Shown in pieces: positions 49,741 to 62,662 of a stretch of 64,000 nt of DNA. The notes under the pieces were generated by a model, which saw nothing but the letters and a program-made list of their open reading frames with translations, ran no database searches and was not told where the DNA came from. The stretch is taken from assembly GCA_963920665.1 (NCBI GenBank), contig OY987273.1:15874501-15938500 (forward strand), in the 5' to 3' direction. This DNA comes from Straminergon stramineum (lineage: Eukaryota; Streptophyta; Bryopsida; Hypnales; Calliergonaceae). The first letter of the stretch is position 1; each line of letters starts with the position of its first letter. The translations under genes were made by a program, and so were the position numbers.

Positions 49741-50380
49741 TTAACCCCTAAATGCCCAAGGCCTATTTGGACCTTCTTGAAATCTGTTCAAAATTGAACA
49801 AAAAGTCAACATTTTCATAAGTTAAACCAATTTATTTTGAATCGTAACTTACAAATTCAAACAAGACATATTAAACATCCTTTAGGAAAAAAAAATTACA
49901 ATATCCCTTACAAATTGAAAGATTATAATGTTTGATCATGAAGGTGTTAAACGTATGAAAATTTTTCAATTCTTTTTTTGCATGTCAACTCTAAAAAGTT
50001 GGTCACTAAAAACATATGAGGTTATAGGGCTTAGCATGCACAACCTATCAATTTATGGTTTTTCAAAATCTATTCTATGATTTTCTTAAATGAATTTCTA
50101 TTGTGATTTTTCCTCCAACATCTGGTGTATTTGAGGCTCATTTCCAAAAGCCCTCAACACTACAGGAGCTACAGATTGCAATGGGCATCCTTGCACAAAA
50201 TCTTGAATAGAAAAATCATAATCCTTCTTTTTCAAGATTGGCTTTTTGAACCTAAAAGTAGACTTCAAAAAGAGTTCTCCAAAAATTTAAACTACTAATA
50301 ATAGCAATTTGGTTGGGTTCTACTTAACTTCAAAGTTTTTGAAACACTAGAATTTGGTGCCTTGGGCATTTAGGGGTTAA
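49741..50380. mobile_element. TTAA-flanked inverted-repeat element nested in element 2
   Basis: 640 bp from TTAACCCCTAAATGCCCAAG to CTTGGGCATTTAGGGGTTAA, with perfect inverted ends. It sits about 200 bp nearer the transposon end than the 930-bp element of copy 1, so the two insertions are independent or relocated. No coding content. Confidence 0.75.
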
Positions 50381-51086
50381 TAAATACAATCATGTACTTA
50401 AGGGAAGTATTTTAAAAAAAGAAAGTGAAGGACAATTGAATCTCAAAATTACATGATGAAAGAAAGAAAGAAGAATGCTTGATTTTGAGGATTTCCAGTA
50501 AATAAGGCACAACTCCCCTTTTCAAATAAAATTTCTTTGTAAACTACTTAAAACCCCTTCATCGTCAAGAATTTAGGTCTCTTGACAGTTGATACATTAT
50601 AAGTATAAACACTAAAAAATAAAAACCACAATTGTTGCAGGGGTTTGTCACTACAATTCAAATATCAATGAAATCGTTTGGACACAACTTCGAAGAGGGT
50701 CCAAGTAATTTCATATTGTAAATGAAACCCTCTTTTTTCAAGGCTCTTTCCAAATAAAATTGGACAACGCTAAAATTTTACACCCATACATCATACAACT
50801 AACAATTCGTCACACACGCTTGCCAACTCAATATCCATCAACATTCAAGAAGAAATTTTGCACTTTGCATCAAACAAAAGATCTACTTTAGATGCCAAAA
50901 ATTGATATTCATTCATTATTTAGCAATTCAAATACATTGAACTATTCAAAATGTATGTCCAATTTCACATATATTGGCATACTCTAGAGGTGCCTACACA
51001 CTAAGCAATTTACACGCATAAATCTGAAGCTCTACATTTAACAAATATTTCTAAAGCTCTATATAGTGCTCTCTTGCACTCTATTA
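50381..51086 (-). repeat. 3' region of kinase copy B
   Basis: From about 50,575 to 51,086 it matches element 1 at 16,413-16,857 joined directly to 17,788-17,850, that is, without the 930-bp insertion. No gene. Confidence 0.7.
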
Positions 51087-52513
51087 CTAATATGAATGTC
51101 GGAAGTGTTCATCCAACATAGGCCAATTGAATTGCCTTGTGAACTTATTGATGATGTGGGCCAAACCACCCCATTAACCATCGCCTCTTTGGCAAAGTTG
51201 GTCCAAGTATTGGTGAAAGACAATTCCCAATTGGTGGTGGCTAAACATAGCCATTGCATTCGTTTTCCGTTGCAACTTTTTGTACTCCTCTAACATGCAT
51301 TGCTTGTTAATCCTTTGAGCAATTTTACCAATCGCGTATTCCTCCAATGCATGTGATAAATGTGGAATGATTTCCACATTTGCATCTCTTCTATGCAAAT
51401 ATGCAATGCTTGGATCCACCCACCACCTCCTTGTCAAAGCTTCATTCATGTCACTTGCAAATGTAAATTTATACAAGGATTTCATTGGTTTGGTAGCTAC
51501 AGTAGTCATGCCCCAATTGCAAATTCCAATATACACACGTGATTCATCATCAAGAAAATGGAACATGATGTTGTTTGGAGAAATATCATTGTGTAGATGT
51601 CCAGCAATATGGTAAGCCTTAATCACATCTGACTCCGTTAGATTGGAATAGTGGTACCGAACATGTATGTTGTTTGGATAATCGTTATCCATGTTCAACA
51701 TCTGTCGAAGTGTTTTGCCGTTCTACCAATATGAATATCCTTCATTCGTTCTTCCATGAACTACAACAAATTGTATAATTCTAGAATGTAGAATCCTCAC
51801 TACCATTGATTCATTTTGGTGTTCCATCTTTGCAAGTTGAGGGGCGTGGTGTGATGGTTGGATATCTTTGACATGAACTCCCACAACAGAGCTATCCCTA
51901 GACATCCTTCGATTCAAACCCTCCGAATTGTTACATACCCGCCCCTCATGATTACACCATCTTGGGGAATCACCCATGCTGTGTCTAGAAGCGCTATGAG
52001 ATGGCGTCTACCCCTATCCAATTTAGCAAGTCCCTGATTGCTAGTCCACCAACCCAATGACCCTCGCATATTCTACCTCTTTGCAAATGGAGAGCACCGG
52101 CCAATAAACAACTGAGCTTTGAGAATGACTTGCTCAAAGGCTTCATCATTTGCATGGTGTTGCTTGCCATATTTGACTAGAACTACATCAACATTCTACA
52201 ATGCATTATGCACCTTGTTCTCCAAACATTTGTTGAAGCCCATCTTCTCTGTTTTATGGTGCCATTGCGGAACGTTCAAGGCATCCAACATTCTCTACGT
52301 CATGTCTGCTTTGAATTTTTGTGGGCACTGCTCTTGATATCTTACATATTTTGTGTCAAGGGACACAGTGGTTTATGCCTCATAAAATGTGGCGATGCAT
52401 TCAATCATGAATGCTTTGCATGCATCCAAAGGAATTTCCTTAGTTGCCACCGTGTTTGGTACCCTTTTTTGTACCACTTGCTTTCCCTTTGCTGCCTTCT
52501 TTGTTCTAGGCAT
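51087..52513 (-). pseudogene. cargo protein-kinase-like gene, copy B
   Basis: Minus-strand homologue of 14,931-16,412, from ATG at 52,513 (MPRTKKAAKGK) to TAG at 51,087. It keeps NDISPNNIMFHF and YLHRRDANVEII, but the metal-binding Asp is Asn (GICNWGM), and about 72 nt (the LARFRKKRTELAW... helix before the catalytic loop) are deleted. Several stops are C-to-T type (for example CAG to TAG in the N-terminal part) and a frameshift lies near 51,850. The N-terminus has a seven-residue insertion relative to copy A (KRVPNTV region). At three of the four stops of copy A this copy shows the expected codon (Gln, Tyr, Trp). Non-functional. Confidence 0.8.
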
Positions 52514-53030
52514 CATGATCAATTTTTTGTCACAATGATTTGTAATTCAAAATTACACCACTACTACAAAAAATAACAAAAAGGGGGCTCCAAAATAAGA
52601 CTTCCGCCTTCTTGAGGAGAGGAGCCAATGGAGGATAAACCACCAAGCTCTCCGCTCCATGCTTGCAAAACACAAGGGGCAAGGCAAAAGTGAATGCGGA
52701 CAGGCTATCTGCCTCTCTTATAGGGAGCGGACGGCTAGTCCATATTCGCCTCATCGGACATCTGCCATTTAGTGGATAGTTTGTTGTCCCCTTGATCGAA
52801 TGACCCCGATGGGGCATACAATCGTCCATCTGCCCCATCTTTACCGTCCAATTATGCGGATGGAAGATCGTCTGCTTGATTGGATGGGCATGACCGCGTC
52901 CGCGTCATCCCGACCGTCGGAACGGGTGGACACTAGTCAACCGCCTCATTGGACAGTCGCGATGATGCGATTGCTATTAGGCCCGTCTAATCAGGCGAAT
53001 GGTCTCCCGACCACAGGATCGAATAGCTAG
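52514..53030 (-). promoter_or_regulatory. leader, TATA box and CGGAC cluster of kinase copy B
   Basis: The reversed sequence carries CCCTATAAGAG at about 52,714-52,724 and the same leader as copy A (CACTTTTGCCTTGCCCCTTG). CGGAC occurs at about 52,697 and 52,728; most other sites have decayed to TGGA or CGGAT variants. Confidence 0.7.
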
Positions 53031-53040
53031 GACAACATGG

Positions 53041-53869
53041 AATAAAATTCAATAAGTTATGATTTATAAACCATATTTTCTTGGGGTGCAATGTAAGCAT
53101 CATAATGAAAAAAAATCATTTCTAGGATTCGTTTTTTAATATAATTTGGACTCTTTTTGGAAAAGAATTGTTACCTCAAGTTAAGTTAGTTTGCTAGAAC
53201 AATCTCACGGTTGGGATTATTGATTTTAGATTTTTCAATTCAATCTTAGAGTTACTAATGCTTTAGTTTTTCCTTCAATGTTGAATCTACTATTCTACTT
53301 CAACTTCACAATTTTTTTACAAATAAAATTTAAATATTTAGTTGCTAAATTTCTCCTCTTGCATTCTCAATTAAATTCTTGAACATGTAAAATTACAGTA
53401 AAATTGTAAAAACAAAATCAAAATACATGAGTGCAAAAATTTATTCATCCATAAATTAGAAGCCAAAAATCTAGTCTAGCAAGGTGTAAGGAAATTGTTC
53501 TCTTCACTTTAAATACAAATATCTTACAATCTATCAACTCAAATTTTTTGAAATTTCTTCAACACATTCTTATATAGGTAAAGTAAAAGATCCTACAATA
53601 AGACATTAAACATGCCCAAAAAATTACTTTTACATTTTTGGGCTCTTTGCATTTGAATGGTCTTTGATGGAAAAATTCCTTGGGACTTGAGAGGTTTAGG
53701 ATTCAATTTCCAATGGCAAATGGAACTAATATGGCAATTTCACAAACCTATATTGCATATATAGGACATCCTTTCCATTCGTAATTCACCTATTCACATT
53801 GAATGATTTAAATGAAAAAATTAGGTTTTTGAATTATAATGCATTTTTCATATTCTCAAACGTACACAA
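53041..53869 (-). repeat. AT-rich spacer shared with element 1
   Basis: Homologous to 13,440-14,280 reversed. It stops abruptly at 53,869, where an LTR-like unit begins. Confidence 0.75.
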
Positions 53870-55186
53870 TGTCACGGCCCTAGTAACACCTTACAGCTCC
53901 AACCAGACTTCAAGAGCCCTTCACAACCTTCAGGGCTCAGCACGCTCCAATACTGATATTACTTAGACCCAACTAACTAACACTGCACATGCCACACAGT
54001 CACAGCATTAGTTCCCATTTCCAATTCACATTGTTAAGTCCTAGTGCCCGGGACTTCTAGTATACACCCCACTCGTGGCACTTGGCATGTTACTTGGTGA
54101 TATGGGGCAGATACTTCCATCTTACTGTGCTAAGACTCATGGTAGCGCTACTCACCACGGTCCAAAACGCCCTTGGTTGTCACCCCACTTCATACTAGGC
54201 TTGTTGTGCATTTGTTACTTTCACACCAACACTAATCGGGACTCACAACTCGGGACACATGACCAAAGGCCTATCAAGGAGTGGAACTCCAACCAACCGG
54301 TGCCCCAGGACACACACACAAATGTCCCAAGAAACCTTGAAGCCGGTGGTGAAGTTACATCACCAACTATGAGTCACCGGGACTCACCATGGCTCCAAGA
54401 GGGAGTGAAGAGGGAGACCAACCCCTCCTATAGTACTCTCTATAGTCTTCGGTAGTGCCCCCCCCCTTGTGGATCAGAGGGACTTCCCAAACCCCCTTGG
54501 GTTTTGGAAGACCACCCATTTCCAACTGAAATCCCCAAGTTCCTACTCCGTTTGAACTCCCGAACTTTCAAATAGCGTGACTTTATTGTCAAGGCTTCAA
54601 ATCCCACATGTGAGCCCATTTAGGATATCTATGCAACGAATTGATGTCGATGGACTTCTCACTTGTCCCATTTGGACAAGTTCTCACAAAGTTATGGCCC
54701 TCCAAAGATTCGGGTTCACCGGAAGTGGCATCACGCCTTCACCACGGCCCTTCTCTTGGCCATAACTTTAGGCTCATGGCTTGGAACCTTGTAATGCTTG
54801 GCATTCTAGGTTCCTTGTCTTTGTAAGTTTCCAATGATATGCTACATGCCATGTTTGGTTGAGTGATTCCTTAAGAACCCCTCCCACCTAGGCTTTGAGT
54901 GTCCTGGAGCCACCGGGACACCCCCAACTTTGAACATCCATAACTTGTAGTCTACAAGTCCAAATCTCGTGTTCTTTGGACGGTTAGAAGCTTATTCTCA
55001 AGAGCTTTCCAAGCATGTATGCCATGATACAATTCCCTTTGTAACTAAGGCGCTATTGTGCCCTATTTGCTCGGGAGTCTCTCATTTTTCCCTTCTTAGC
55101 CTATTGCAAGGCTTGAGAAGTCACCTCCAAGGTCCCCCTTGCTCACTAAAGCACTTGGGGCACCCCAACAAGATAGGGGCATGACA
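53870..55186 (+). mobile_element. LTR-like unit, probable solo LTR
   Basis: 1,317 bp beginning TGTCACGGCCCTAG and ending GATAGGGGCATGACA: TG...CA with inverted TGTCA(C/T)G ends, the usual LTR form. It interrupts the spacer of element 2. A partial inverted copy lies at 58,416-58,860. No target duplication could be shown because the right flank is another insertion. No coding domains. Confidence 0.6.
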
Positions 55187-58100
55187 GTGACTCTAAAGAT
55201 CGAACCCACCAGATTCTGTGAAGTATTTAGCTTTATTAAGCGAGTAAGCATTCCTAACCTCTAAACTTTCCTTCTGGTCCTAGATCTAAAACCGGAAACC
55301 AAACAACCACTAGATAATCTAGGATTGGAATCCTTCCTTTTGGTTTCCTAAATATCTAATAAATGAAATTTAATCCAATCCCAGGACCACACCTCTTTCG
55401 GTCCTGATAGTCCTTTGGACCAATTTGTTTCGAATTGCTCGTATGTCTCCTCACCTCTATTCTGGTTTGATCCCTCACAACAACTCGGACAACAATCCAG
55501 TTTGTAGGTCACACAGAGATCCCCCGTACAATCCTTCCATATTACAACAACCTTGATGCTCGGTCCTACCCGTGCAAAGCTAGGTGGTCACAAATGTACT
55601 TGTTTGTCCAACACTTACAAGAGCTATTCTGTTTACCAATTAAGGTGGTGAAACCTCACAGGAGATCGAACACTCAACGGGATTTCCTACCTAGGAGTTC
55701 TAGCGCGACTAAGGATACCCTCCCTATCCACCTAGCCTAACAACGACTTTCTCACCCGAAACTCAAAACTCTAGATCTACTAAGGCACTGAAGTCTACTT
55801 CCAACACTTCCACAACTTGCTCTCATGCACTAAGGATCAGAAACACATACACCAAGGGAAGAAATATATTCACCAATCCATCCTACACCTCCCTAACTCC
55901 ACACTATGCAACCCTACCATGCTTGGGAGAGACACACACAACATAAGAGCGCATACAAAGGTACAAGAAGTTTGCAAAAAGAAGACTCTTAGTACCCTTT
56001 GCAGGGACTGACTTAAATACAACCTAAAAGTAGAAACAGGCATAAAAGCCTGCAAAAGTTCCATCGCAATTTAGGCCGGACTTTCGGTCCTACCTACTAC
56101 TAACTGGATCGGAACAAGATCCGAATCTGTTCCTACCTTTCCCAATATTTACACTCCTATATACTTGTCCAAGATCCAATGGTGACGCTTTAGGTTTCCG
56201 ACTCCATCTGCTTGAAGATCTCGTTCAAGTTTCGGTTTCATCCCCCCTTTTGAGGGTTAGGAACCGGGTCACCTTCTGCTAATCCGAGGGACGAATCCAA
56301 ATTGATGGCGGTTCTAGGCGTGCTGGCCGGAGTCGCCTTCTGCTTCAATCTCTTAGACTTGGGGGTGATGTCCTTCCTGTCCCCTACTACCGCATCCAAA
56401 AACGAATCCGGTAGTGAGAGATCCGAGAGTTGAATCCCCCGAGAGCAAGTAGCTCTCAATACTAACTGGCTACTCTCTTCCATCTAGTTAGCCGCTTTCC
56501 GTGCCTCCTTCATTGCCACTTCCACCTGTTCGTCAAAGTCCGTGAGAATCCTGACCATCCAGGATCCTAATGGCTTCTTCTCATCTTGCACCTTCTCATC
56601 AAACAGCTTAGCCTTGGCAGCGGCCATTCCGGTCTCCCCGATTGTGGCCTTCACCTACTCAACCATTTTCTGAGCCTCCTTCGCCATTGAACGAGCGGTT
56701 GCAAAGTTCTCCTTGAGTACAAGGAGTTCCGCCTTCACTCGATCCACCTCCTCCTACAGCCTCCGGATCTTCGCTTCCTGTTTCCGGGTCTCGACCAGAT
56801 CAGAGATGCAACTCGCCACCTTCTCCGGTAGCTCTCTATTTGGTGGCACTCCCACTAACTTTCCGATTGCGAGTAGGATTCTTCTCTTCAGTTTCCAATC
56901 TGCTCTCACATCGCATAAGATTTTGACGAGAGGATTAAACGGATCATCGGGATCCGATTCCTCTAACACAGTCTTTTCAACCTCCAGTCTCTCGTTCGGG
57001 GCCGAGGTATCACGACTGGGTGGCATCCCTTGCTTGTGAGGTGAGGTCATCTTTTATCGCTTGATCAACGGCATTATCGGCTCGTCCTCCTCTGACTCGC
57101 TGTCCTCCTGGATCAGAACCAGATTCGACTTTGTCATTCATTTTCGATTCTCCATACTTCAAGAGGACTTCTTGAGCCCTCCACACCTTCTCCTCTCCAA
57201 TGCTTAGGAGCTGATGGGAATGGTAGAGATGGATGAGGTAGGGACACACGGGAGTGGCCCTATTCTTTCCAACTCTACCTACGAGCTGGGTGACCAGATT
57301 GGAAATGATCCGGGCCTAGTCGACTCCTCGGTCTCCTCTTAGGGCGCTGAAGATGGTATTTGCGAGAGAGATTGTCACCCTCGATGGTTTTTCCAAGTGC
57401 AAGATCGGGATGAGGAATTGTAGAAGTCGGCAGTGGCAATCATCAATGCAGTCCTCTATGGCGTAGCCGTCCTTCGAGTCGGCGGTGGCAATCATCAACG
57501 TAGTCCTCTATGGCGTAGTCGTCCTTCGAGTCGACGGCACCCTGGAATTTGTCCTGGATGAACTCGTCTTTCTGGTTCCCCATTCCCAATCCTCCTAACC
57601 GGAAACTATACACTACTGTCTAGACCTCCTCCGTCTAGAGATGCGGAACTACTCTCATGGTGTTGTCGAACTCGTTGGATAGCTTGCCCAAGAGTTCCTT
57701 CACCATCAACTCTTCCTTGAAGCCCCAAGGTTTTTCTACAAACCCTAAGAAATCCATGGAATTTAAATCTTCCATGAGTTGGGACTTTGCTAGTTCGGTA
57801 GGGGGAATGAACGGAATCACCTTCCGGAGCTTCACCTCCACTGAGGACGTACTAGCCTGTCCGCCTCTACTTCTCCAGAGTTGTGGCATAGACACGGATA
57901 CGTGCTCGGAACCCCTTTCCAATTCTACCTCACCCTCTCCTAGCTGCACATCCCGTTCCTCACTTTCTCTCTCCGATCTCAACTAGAATCTAAAATTATG
58001 ATAGTAACACTCAACCCTCGAAAAAGATACTCTCACACAAATCTTACACAGACGGCTGAGTCACAAACGAGAGCAGAGATCTCAGAGCGTTGGAGAGCGA

Positions 58101-58415
58101 TGAGACAGGCGAAAGTGCAAAAGAGTTTCAACTAGGCAGGCTAGCCCTTATATAGTGATTGGACCCTTGTCACCCCATCATGACCTATTCCGGATCCAGT
58201 CCTCCTGATATCTGGTTCATCTCCGATCTGGTCAGACTTATGTTCTCATCCGTTCTCTTGCAAGGATTGGAATCGAGTTGATCCATCCACTATCTTATTT
58301 TCCTTCTCTATTTTAGCTTCCAACGGTTCTTTAGCTAGATCTAGAAACCTACTTTTGGATTTCTGGTTAGTTTTCCTAGGCAACCCTAAAAAAACTAAAA
58401 TTTAACGTCACGACA
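55187..58415 (-). mobile_element. TG...CA gag-like element, copy C, 3' truncated
   Basis: The sense strand is minus. The 5' end TGTCGTGACG is at 58,415; a TATATAAG box is at about 58,148-58,155; the frame starts near 57,982. Domains: KVIPFIPPTELAKSQ, KELLGKLSNEFDNTM, SRVTISLANTIFSAL, CPYLIHLYHSHQLLS, VEKTVLEESDPDDPF, then coiled coil and a basic tail ending near 56,238. A reversed AATAAA lies at about 55,233. Several stops (mostly TAG replacing Trp or Gln) and frame changes. The 3' end ends at GTGACTCTAAAG and lacks about 70 bases that copy D has beyond it. It fills the gap between the LTR-like unit and its inverted partial copy. Confidence 0.7.
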
Positions 58416-58860
58416 GTGTGTCCCGGGGTATCAGTTGGTTGGAATCCCACTCCTTGCTAGGCCTTTGGTCATGTGTCCCGAGTTGTGAGTCCCGATTAGT
58501 GTTGGTGTGAGAGTAGCAAATGCACAACAAGCTTAGTATGAAGTGGGGTGACAACCAAGGGTGGTTAAGACCATGGTGAGTAGTGCCACCATGAGTCCTA
58601 GCACAGTAAGATGGAAGTTCCGCCCCATGTCACCAAGTGACATGCCAAGTGCCACGAGTGGGGTGTGTGCTAGAAGTCCCGGGCACTAGGACTTAACAAT
58701 GTGAGTTGGAAATGGGAACTAATGCTGTGAGTGCGTGGCATGTGCAATGTTAGTTAGTTGGGCCTAAGTGATACCGGTATTAGAGCGTGGTAAGCCTTGA
58801 AAGCTGTGAAGGGCTCTTGAAGTCTGGTTGGAGTTGTAAGATGTTACTAGGGCCGCGATA
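58416..58860 (-). mobile_element. inverted partial copy of the LTR-like unit
   Basis: Matches the reverse complement of 53,870-54,315 (for example CACTAGGACTTAACAATGTG). Its outer end is at 58,860; its inner side is cut exactly where copy C begins, so copy C inserted into it and the remainder was lost. Confidence 0.75.
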
Positions 58861-61800
58861 GCCGTGCAGACTCAAAACGATTTGCAGATTGTAGTTCACA
58901 CAATTCTTCGTGTAGCACTCCAAAATTTCTTCTCGTGTAGCTTCCGAAGTGAACCAAACTCTTTCAATGTGCTACCATATTCAAGAGTTAGTGCCGGTTC
59001 ATCCAATTGCGAGGCACATTGTATAGTAGTGTTGTAATATTCTTTTTATTTCTCAAATATCAATAGATTGAGGCCTTCCCTCTCATTTTGCACACATGCA
59101 TGTTTCGCATTGCAGGATTTTTAATTTTTGCTCATATAGAGCACACTCATCCATTTTGTGTACTGTCGCAACACAGGATAAGTAAATTCCCTTTTATGCT
59201 GACAAAAATCACTCTAGAGCATAACTAAGTGACTCTAAAGATTGAACCTACGAGATTCTGTGAAGTATTTAGCTTTATTATGCTAGTAAGCTCTCCTAAC
59301 CTCAAAAACTTCCTTTCCAGTCCTAGATCTTCGACCGTAAAATCACCAACCACCAAGAGGATCAGGACCAAATCACTTCCTATCCGATTCTTTAAACCTC
59401 CGGTTAACCCAATTTTCCCAATTTCCAGGATCTGAACAATTCTGATCCTGGTACTTCTCTGAACCAATCCGCTCTGGATTGTCCCTGTATCTACTCGATT
59501 CCCTTCCGGTTTAATTTTGCCTCTGTTGGACCATCAGAGGGTTCGCCACTTAGATTTGTAAGTGGTAGGCCCACCACTCCTTCTAAGGATTATAGTGGTT
59601 GAAGGTCCATTGTTTTCTCCCTCCCACTCCTAACTAACTTGGATCCAATTTGGTCCCTCACAACAATCCCGACAGCAATCCGGATTGCAGGTCATATAGG
59701 GCCCCCCCGTACGATCCGCTCATACTACAATGACTTTGCTACCAGATCCTACCCGTGCAAAACTTGGTGGTTATAAGTGTAGTCGTCCGTTCCAACAGTT
59801 ATCAAAACTTATACGTTTACCAACAAAGGCGGTGAGACTTCTCAAGAGATCAGATACTCAACCGGATTTCCCACCCGGGAGTTCTAGCGCGACTAAGGAT
59901 ACCCTCCCTATCCGCCTAGCCTAACAATGGTTTTTTCACCCGGATCTAAAAGCTCTAACTCTGCTGAGGCATTGAAATCCACTCCCAACACTCACAAGAA
60001 CCCACTCACATACACTAAGGATCGGAATCTTACGCAACAAAGGGAGAAATCTATCCACCACTCAGTCCTACACCTTTCTAACTCAATGTCATGCAATCTT
60101 GCCACATAGGGGGAGAAATACACAACAACATGGCGCATTCAAAGGTACAACAGAATTGCATAAGAAGACTCCCAGCATCCCTCGCGGGTGCTAACTTATA
60201 TACAAGTCAAAAAGGTACAATTTGAGCGGCAAAATCCGCAAAAGTTTTGCCGCAATCTAAGCCAAAATTTTCTTTCCTACCTAGCCCTACTCCTAACTGG
60301 ATCAGATCCTGATCCGATTCCGTTCCTACTATTTACACGTCACCTACCCGAGATCCAATGGTGGCACTACCCGCTCCCAGATCCATGTCCTTGAAAATCT
60401 CGTTGAGATTCTGGTTCCGCTCCCCGTCCTATGGATCAGGAACCTGTTCACGTTTGGGGGTTGAATCCAAGTCGATGGCGGTTCTAGGCGTGCAGGTCTG
60501 AGTCGCCTTCCGCTCCAATATCTTCGACTTTGGGGTGGTATCCTTCCCCTCTTGTGCTGCCGCATCCAAGAACGAATTCGGTAGCGAGAGATCCGAGAGT
60601 TGGATCCCTCGGGAGCAAGTAGCTCCCAACACTAACCGACTACTTTCCTCCATACGGTCAGATGCTGTCCAAGCCTCTCTCGTCGTGGCTTCTACTTGCT
60701 CGGTGAAGTCACTGAGAATCCAGATCATTCGGGTTCGAAACAGCTTCTTCTCCTCATACATCTTCTCATCGAATAGTTTTGCCTTCGTGACGATCGATCC
60801 GGTCTCCCCAAACGTAGCCTTCACCCGCTCCGCTATCCTGTGAAACTCCTCTGCCATCGTGCGAGCAACTGCAACATTTTCCTTTAGCATGAGGAGCTCA
60901 GCCTTCACACGATCCACCTCCTCTTGAAGCTTGTGGATCTCCTCTTTCTATATCCGGATCTCGACCGGATCAAAGATGCAGCTTGACACCTCCTCCGGTA
61001 GATCCAGATCTGGCAGCGCTCCAACCAACTTCCTGATCGTAACCAGGATTCTTCTCTTCAGCTCCCAATCCGATCTGACATCACATAGAATCTTCACGAG
61101 AGAAGTGAACGGATCATTGGGATCCGCTTCCTCTGATACGGTCTTCTCAACTTCTGGTCCCTCTTTCGGGGCTATTGTATCTCGTGTCGGTGGCGTCCCT
61201 CGTTTGTTGGGGGAGGTAGTCTTCTGACGCTTGATCAGCGGCATCGGTGCCTCATCTTCTTCAGACTCCGAATCCTCTCCTAATTCAGAACTGGATTCGT
61301 TCTCCTCATCCGAGCCCGATTCCCCATATCTCAGGACTACTTCCTAATCCTTCCACACCCTATTTGATCCTACCTCACGTTCTCTCCACTAGCCGCACGT
61401 CCTGTTCCTTTCTTTCACTCTCCGATCTCAACCGGAAACCAAACTAAGATACTCTCACTCCAACTCTCGCTGAAAACACTTAAACACAAAGACTGACACG
61501 GAAAGCAAAAACTGACAGACGCAAGGAGCTTGAGAGCAATGAAAACGACAAATGTAAAAGAGGTGCGACTGGCCAAGCCATCCCTTATATACTTGATGGA
61601 TCCCCTGCCACCTCAGCTTGACCTAATTTGGATCCAATTCCTTCCTGATATCCGATTCATACCTTATCCGGTCAGAGATCTGCTCCTATCCGTCTTTCTT
61701 TGAAAACCGGATTGAGTAGATCTTTCCACTATCTCATTCTCCTCCTCTATTTTTGCTCCTTATGGTTCCTTTACCAAATCCGGATACCCATATCTAGCTT

Positions 61801-62662
61801 TCTGGTTACTATTACTAGGTAAAACCAAAAAAACTAGAGTTTCACGTTGCCACATGTACGCATCCCTCCTCCTTCTTTCGATAATAATCTCTACTTTTTT
61901 TCAAAGTCACTAAGTAGTTCACATTGTCAGAAATGGCGTTTGTTACCTCCTTTAGCTTCTCCCTCAACCCATGCACAATGGTGGCACTTGATGGAATAGA
62001 AAGGTTGTTGTTTTTGATTTTAAGAAGTTCCTCTGCTTTCGTACTTGCTTCACGCAAAACTACTATTGCAGTATCTATTTTAGCAACCAACACATCTACA
62101 TCATCTTCGGAATCACTACCACTTCCTTTTCATCCACTTCTTGTATACCTTGTTTGTAGAGGTTTAGCAATGATTCAGGCTCCTCAACCTTTTCTTTCCC
62201 CTTCTGTTGAACTTCCGCCTCCAAGGCTATTCTTTGCTCCTCCATGACAACATCTTCATCGTTGCTCGTGAAACAATACCCATCATATTCATGGGTGTGC
62301 TCATTTGAGCTAGAATTAGGGAACCACACTACCTCTTCATCAAGAACAACTAACTTTCCTAGCTTCACAGGTGCCAACATCTTCTTGACATCAATTGGTG
62401 CTTCTTCATTCATAATTGATGCTTGATTAGGATGGTCTCCAACAAGGAGCTCCTTCAAGGTTGACCAATCCACATGCTTCTTCAATACAAGTTCAGCGTA
62501 TACGATTTGGACGAGGTAGAAACAAAAATTGTCGTTTTGATAAGGCTTGGGCTCCAAACATAGCTTCATTCACACATGTAAGCATCTTTGGATGAAGGAC
62601 TCATTCTTGTAGTATCCAAGATTTGACTTGTTTTTCTCCAAGTGAATCTTGTAACGCCATAG
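58861..62662 (-). pseudogene. cargo gene with Cys/His domain and coiled coil, split by two insertions
   Basis: Minus-strand pieces 62,662-61,855 and 59,163-58,861. The first begins inside the Cys/His domain (LWRYKIHLEKNKSN, KNESFIQRCLHV, VQIVYAELVLKKHVDWSTL), aligned with the genes at 12,080 and 8,624. An acidic middle and coiled coil (REKLKEVTNAISDNVNYL) follow. Deleting the element at 59,164-61,854 and one TGTAC copy restores a continuous frame (KKEEGC joined to VHKMDECALYEQ, then CETCMC). The N-terminal part is cut off by the element at 62,663 and the C-terminal part by 58,860. Premature stops at about 62,567 and 62,094. Its position equals that of the Gly/Ser/Tyr-rich gene in element 1, but the C-terminus is unrelated. 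Confidence 0.7.
59164..61854 (-). mobile_element. TG...CA gag-like element, copy D, internally deleted
   Basis: 2,691 bp with TGTAC duplicated at 59,159-59,163 and 61,855-61,859. Ends are inverted: TGTCGCAACACAGG on the left and, reversed, TGTGGCAACGTGAAAC on the right. The sense strand is minus: TATATAAG at about 61,584-61,591; AATAAA reversed near 59,274. The frame lacks the central region found in copies C and E but keeps PLIKRQKTTSPNKRG, VEKTVSEEADPNDPF, coiled coil (ELLMLKENVAVARTM) and the tail ending near 60,429. Confidence 0.8.

Noticed and set aside
53870..58860. A single transposon with 440-bp inverted ends
   Set aside because: The left unit continues to its own TGACA end at 55,186 and the right copy is truncated; the outer flanks (CACAA and GCCGT) show no duplication.
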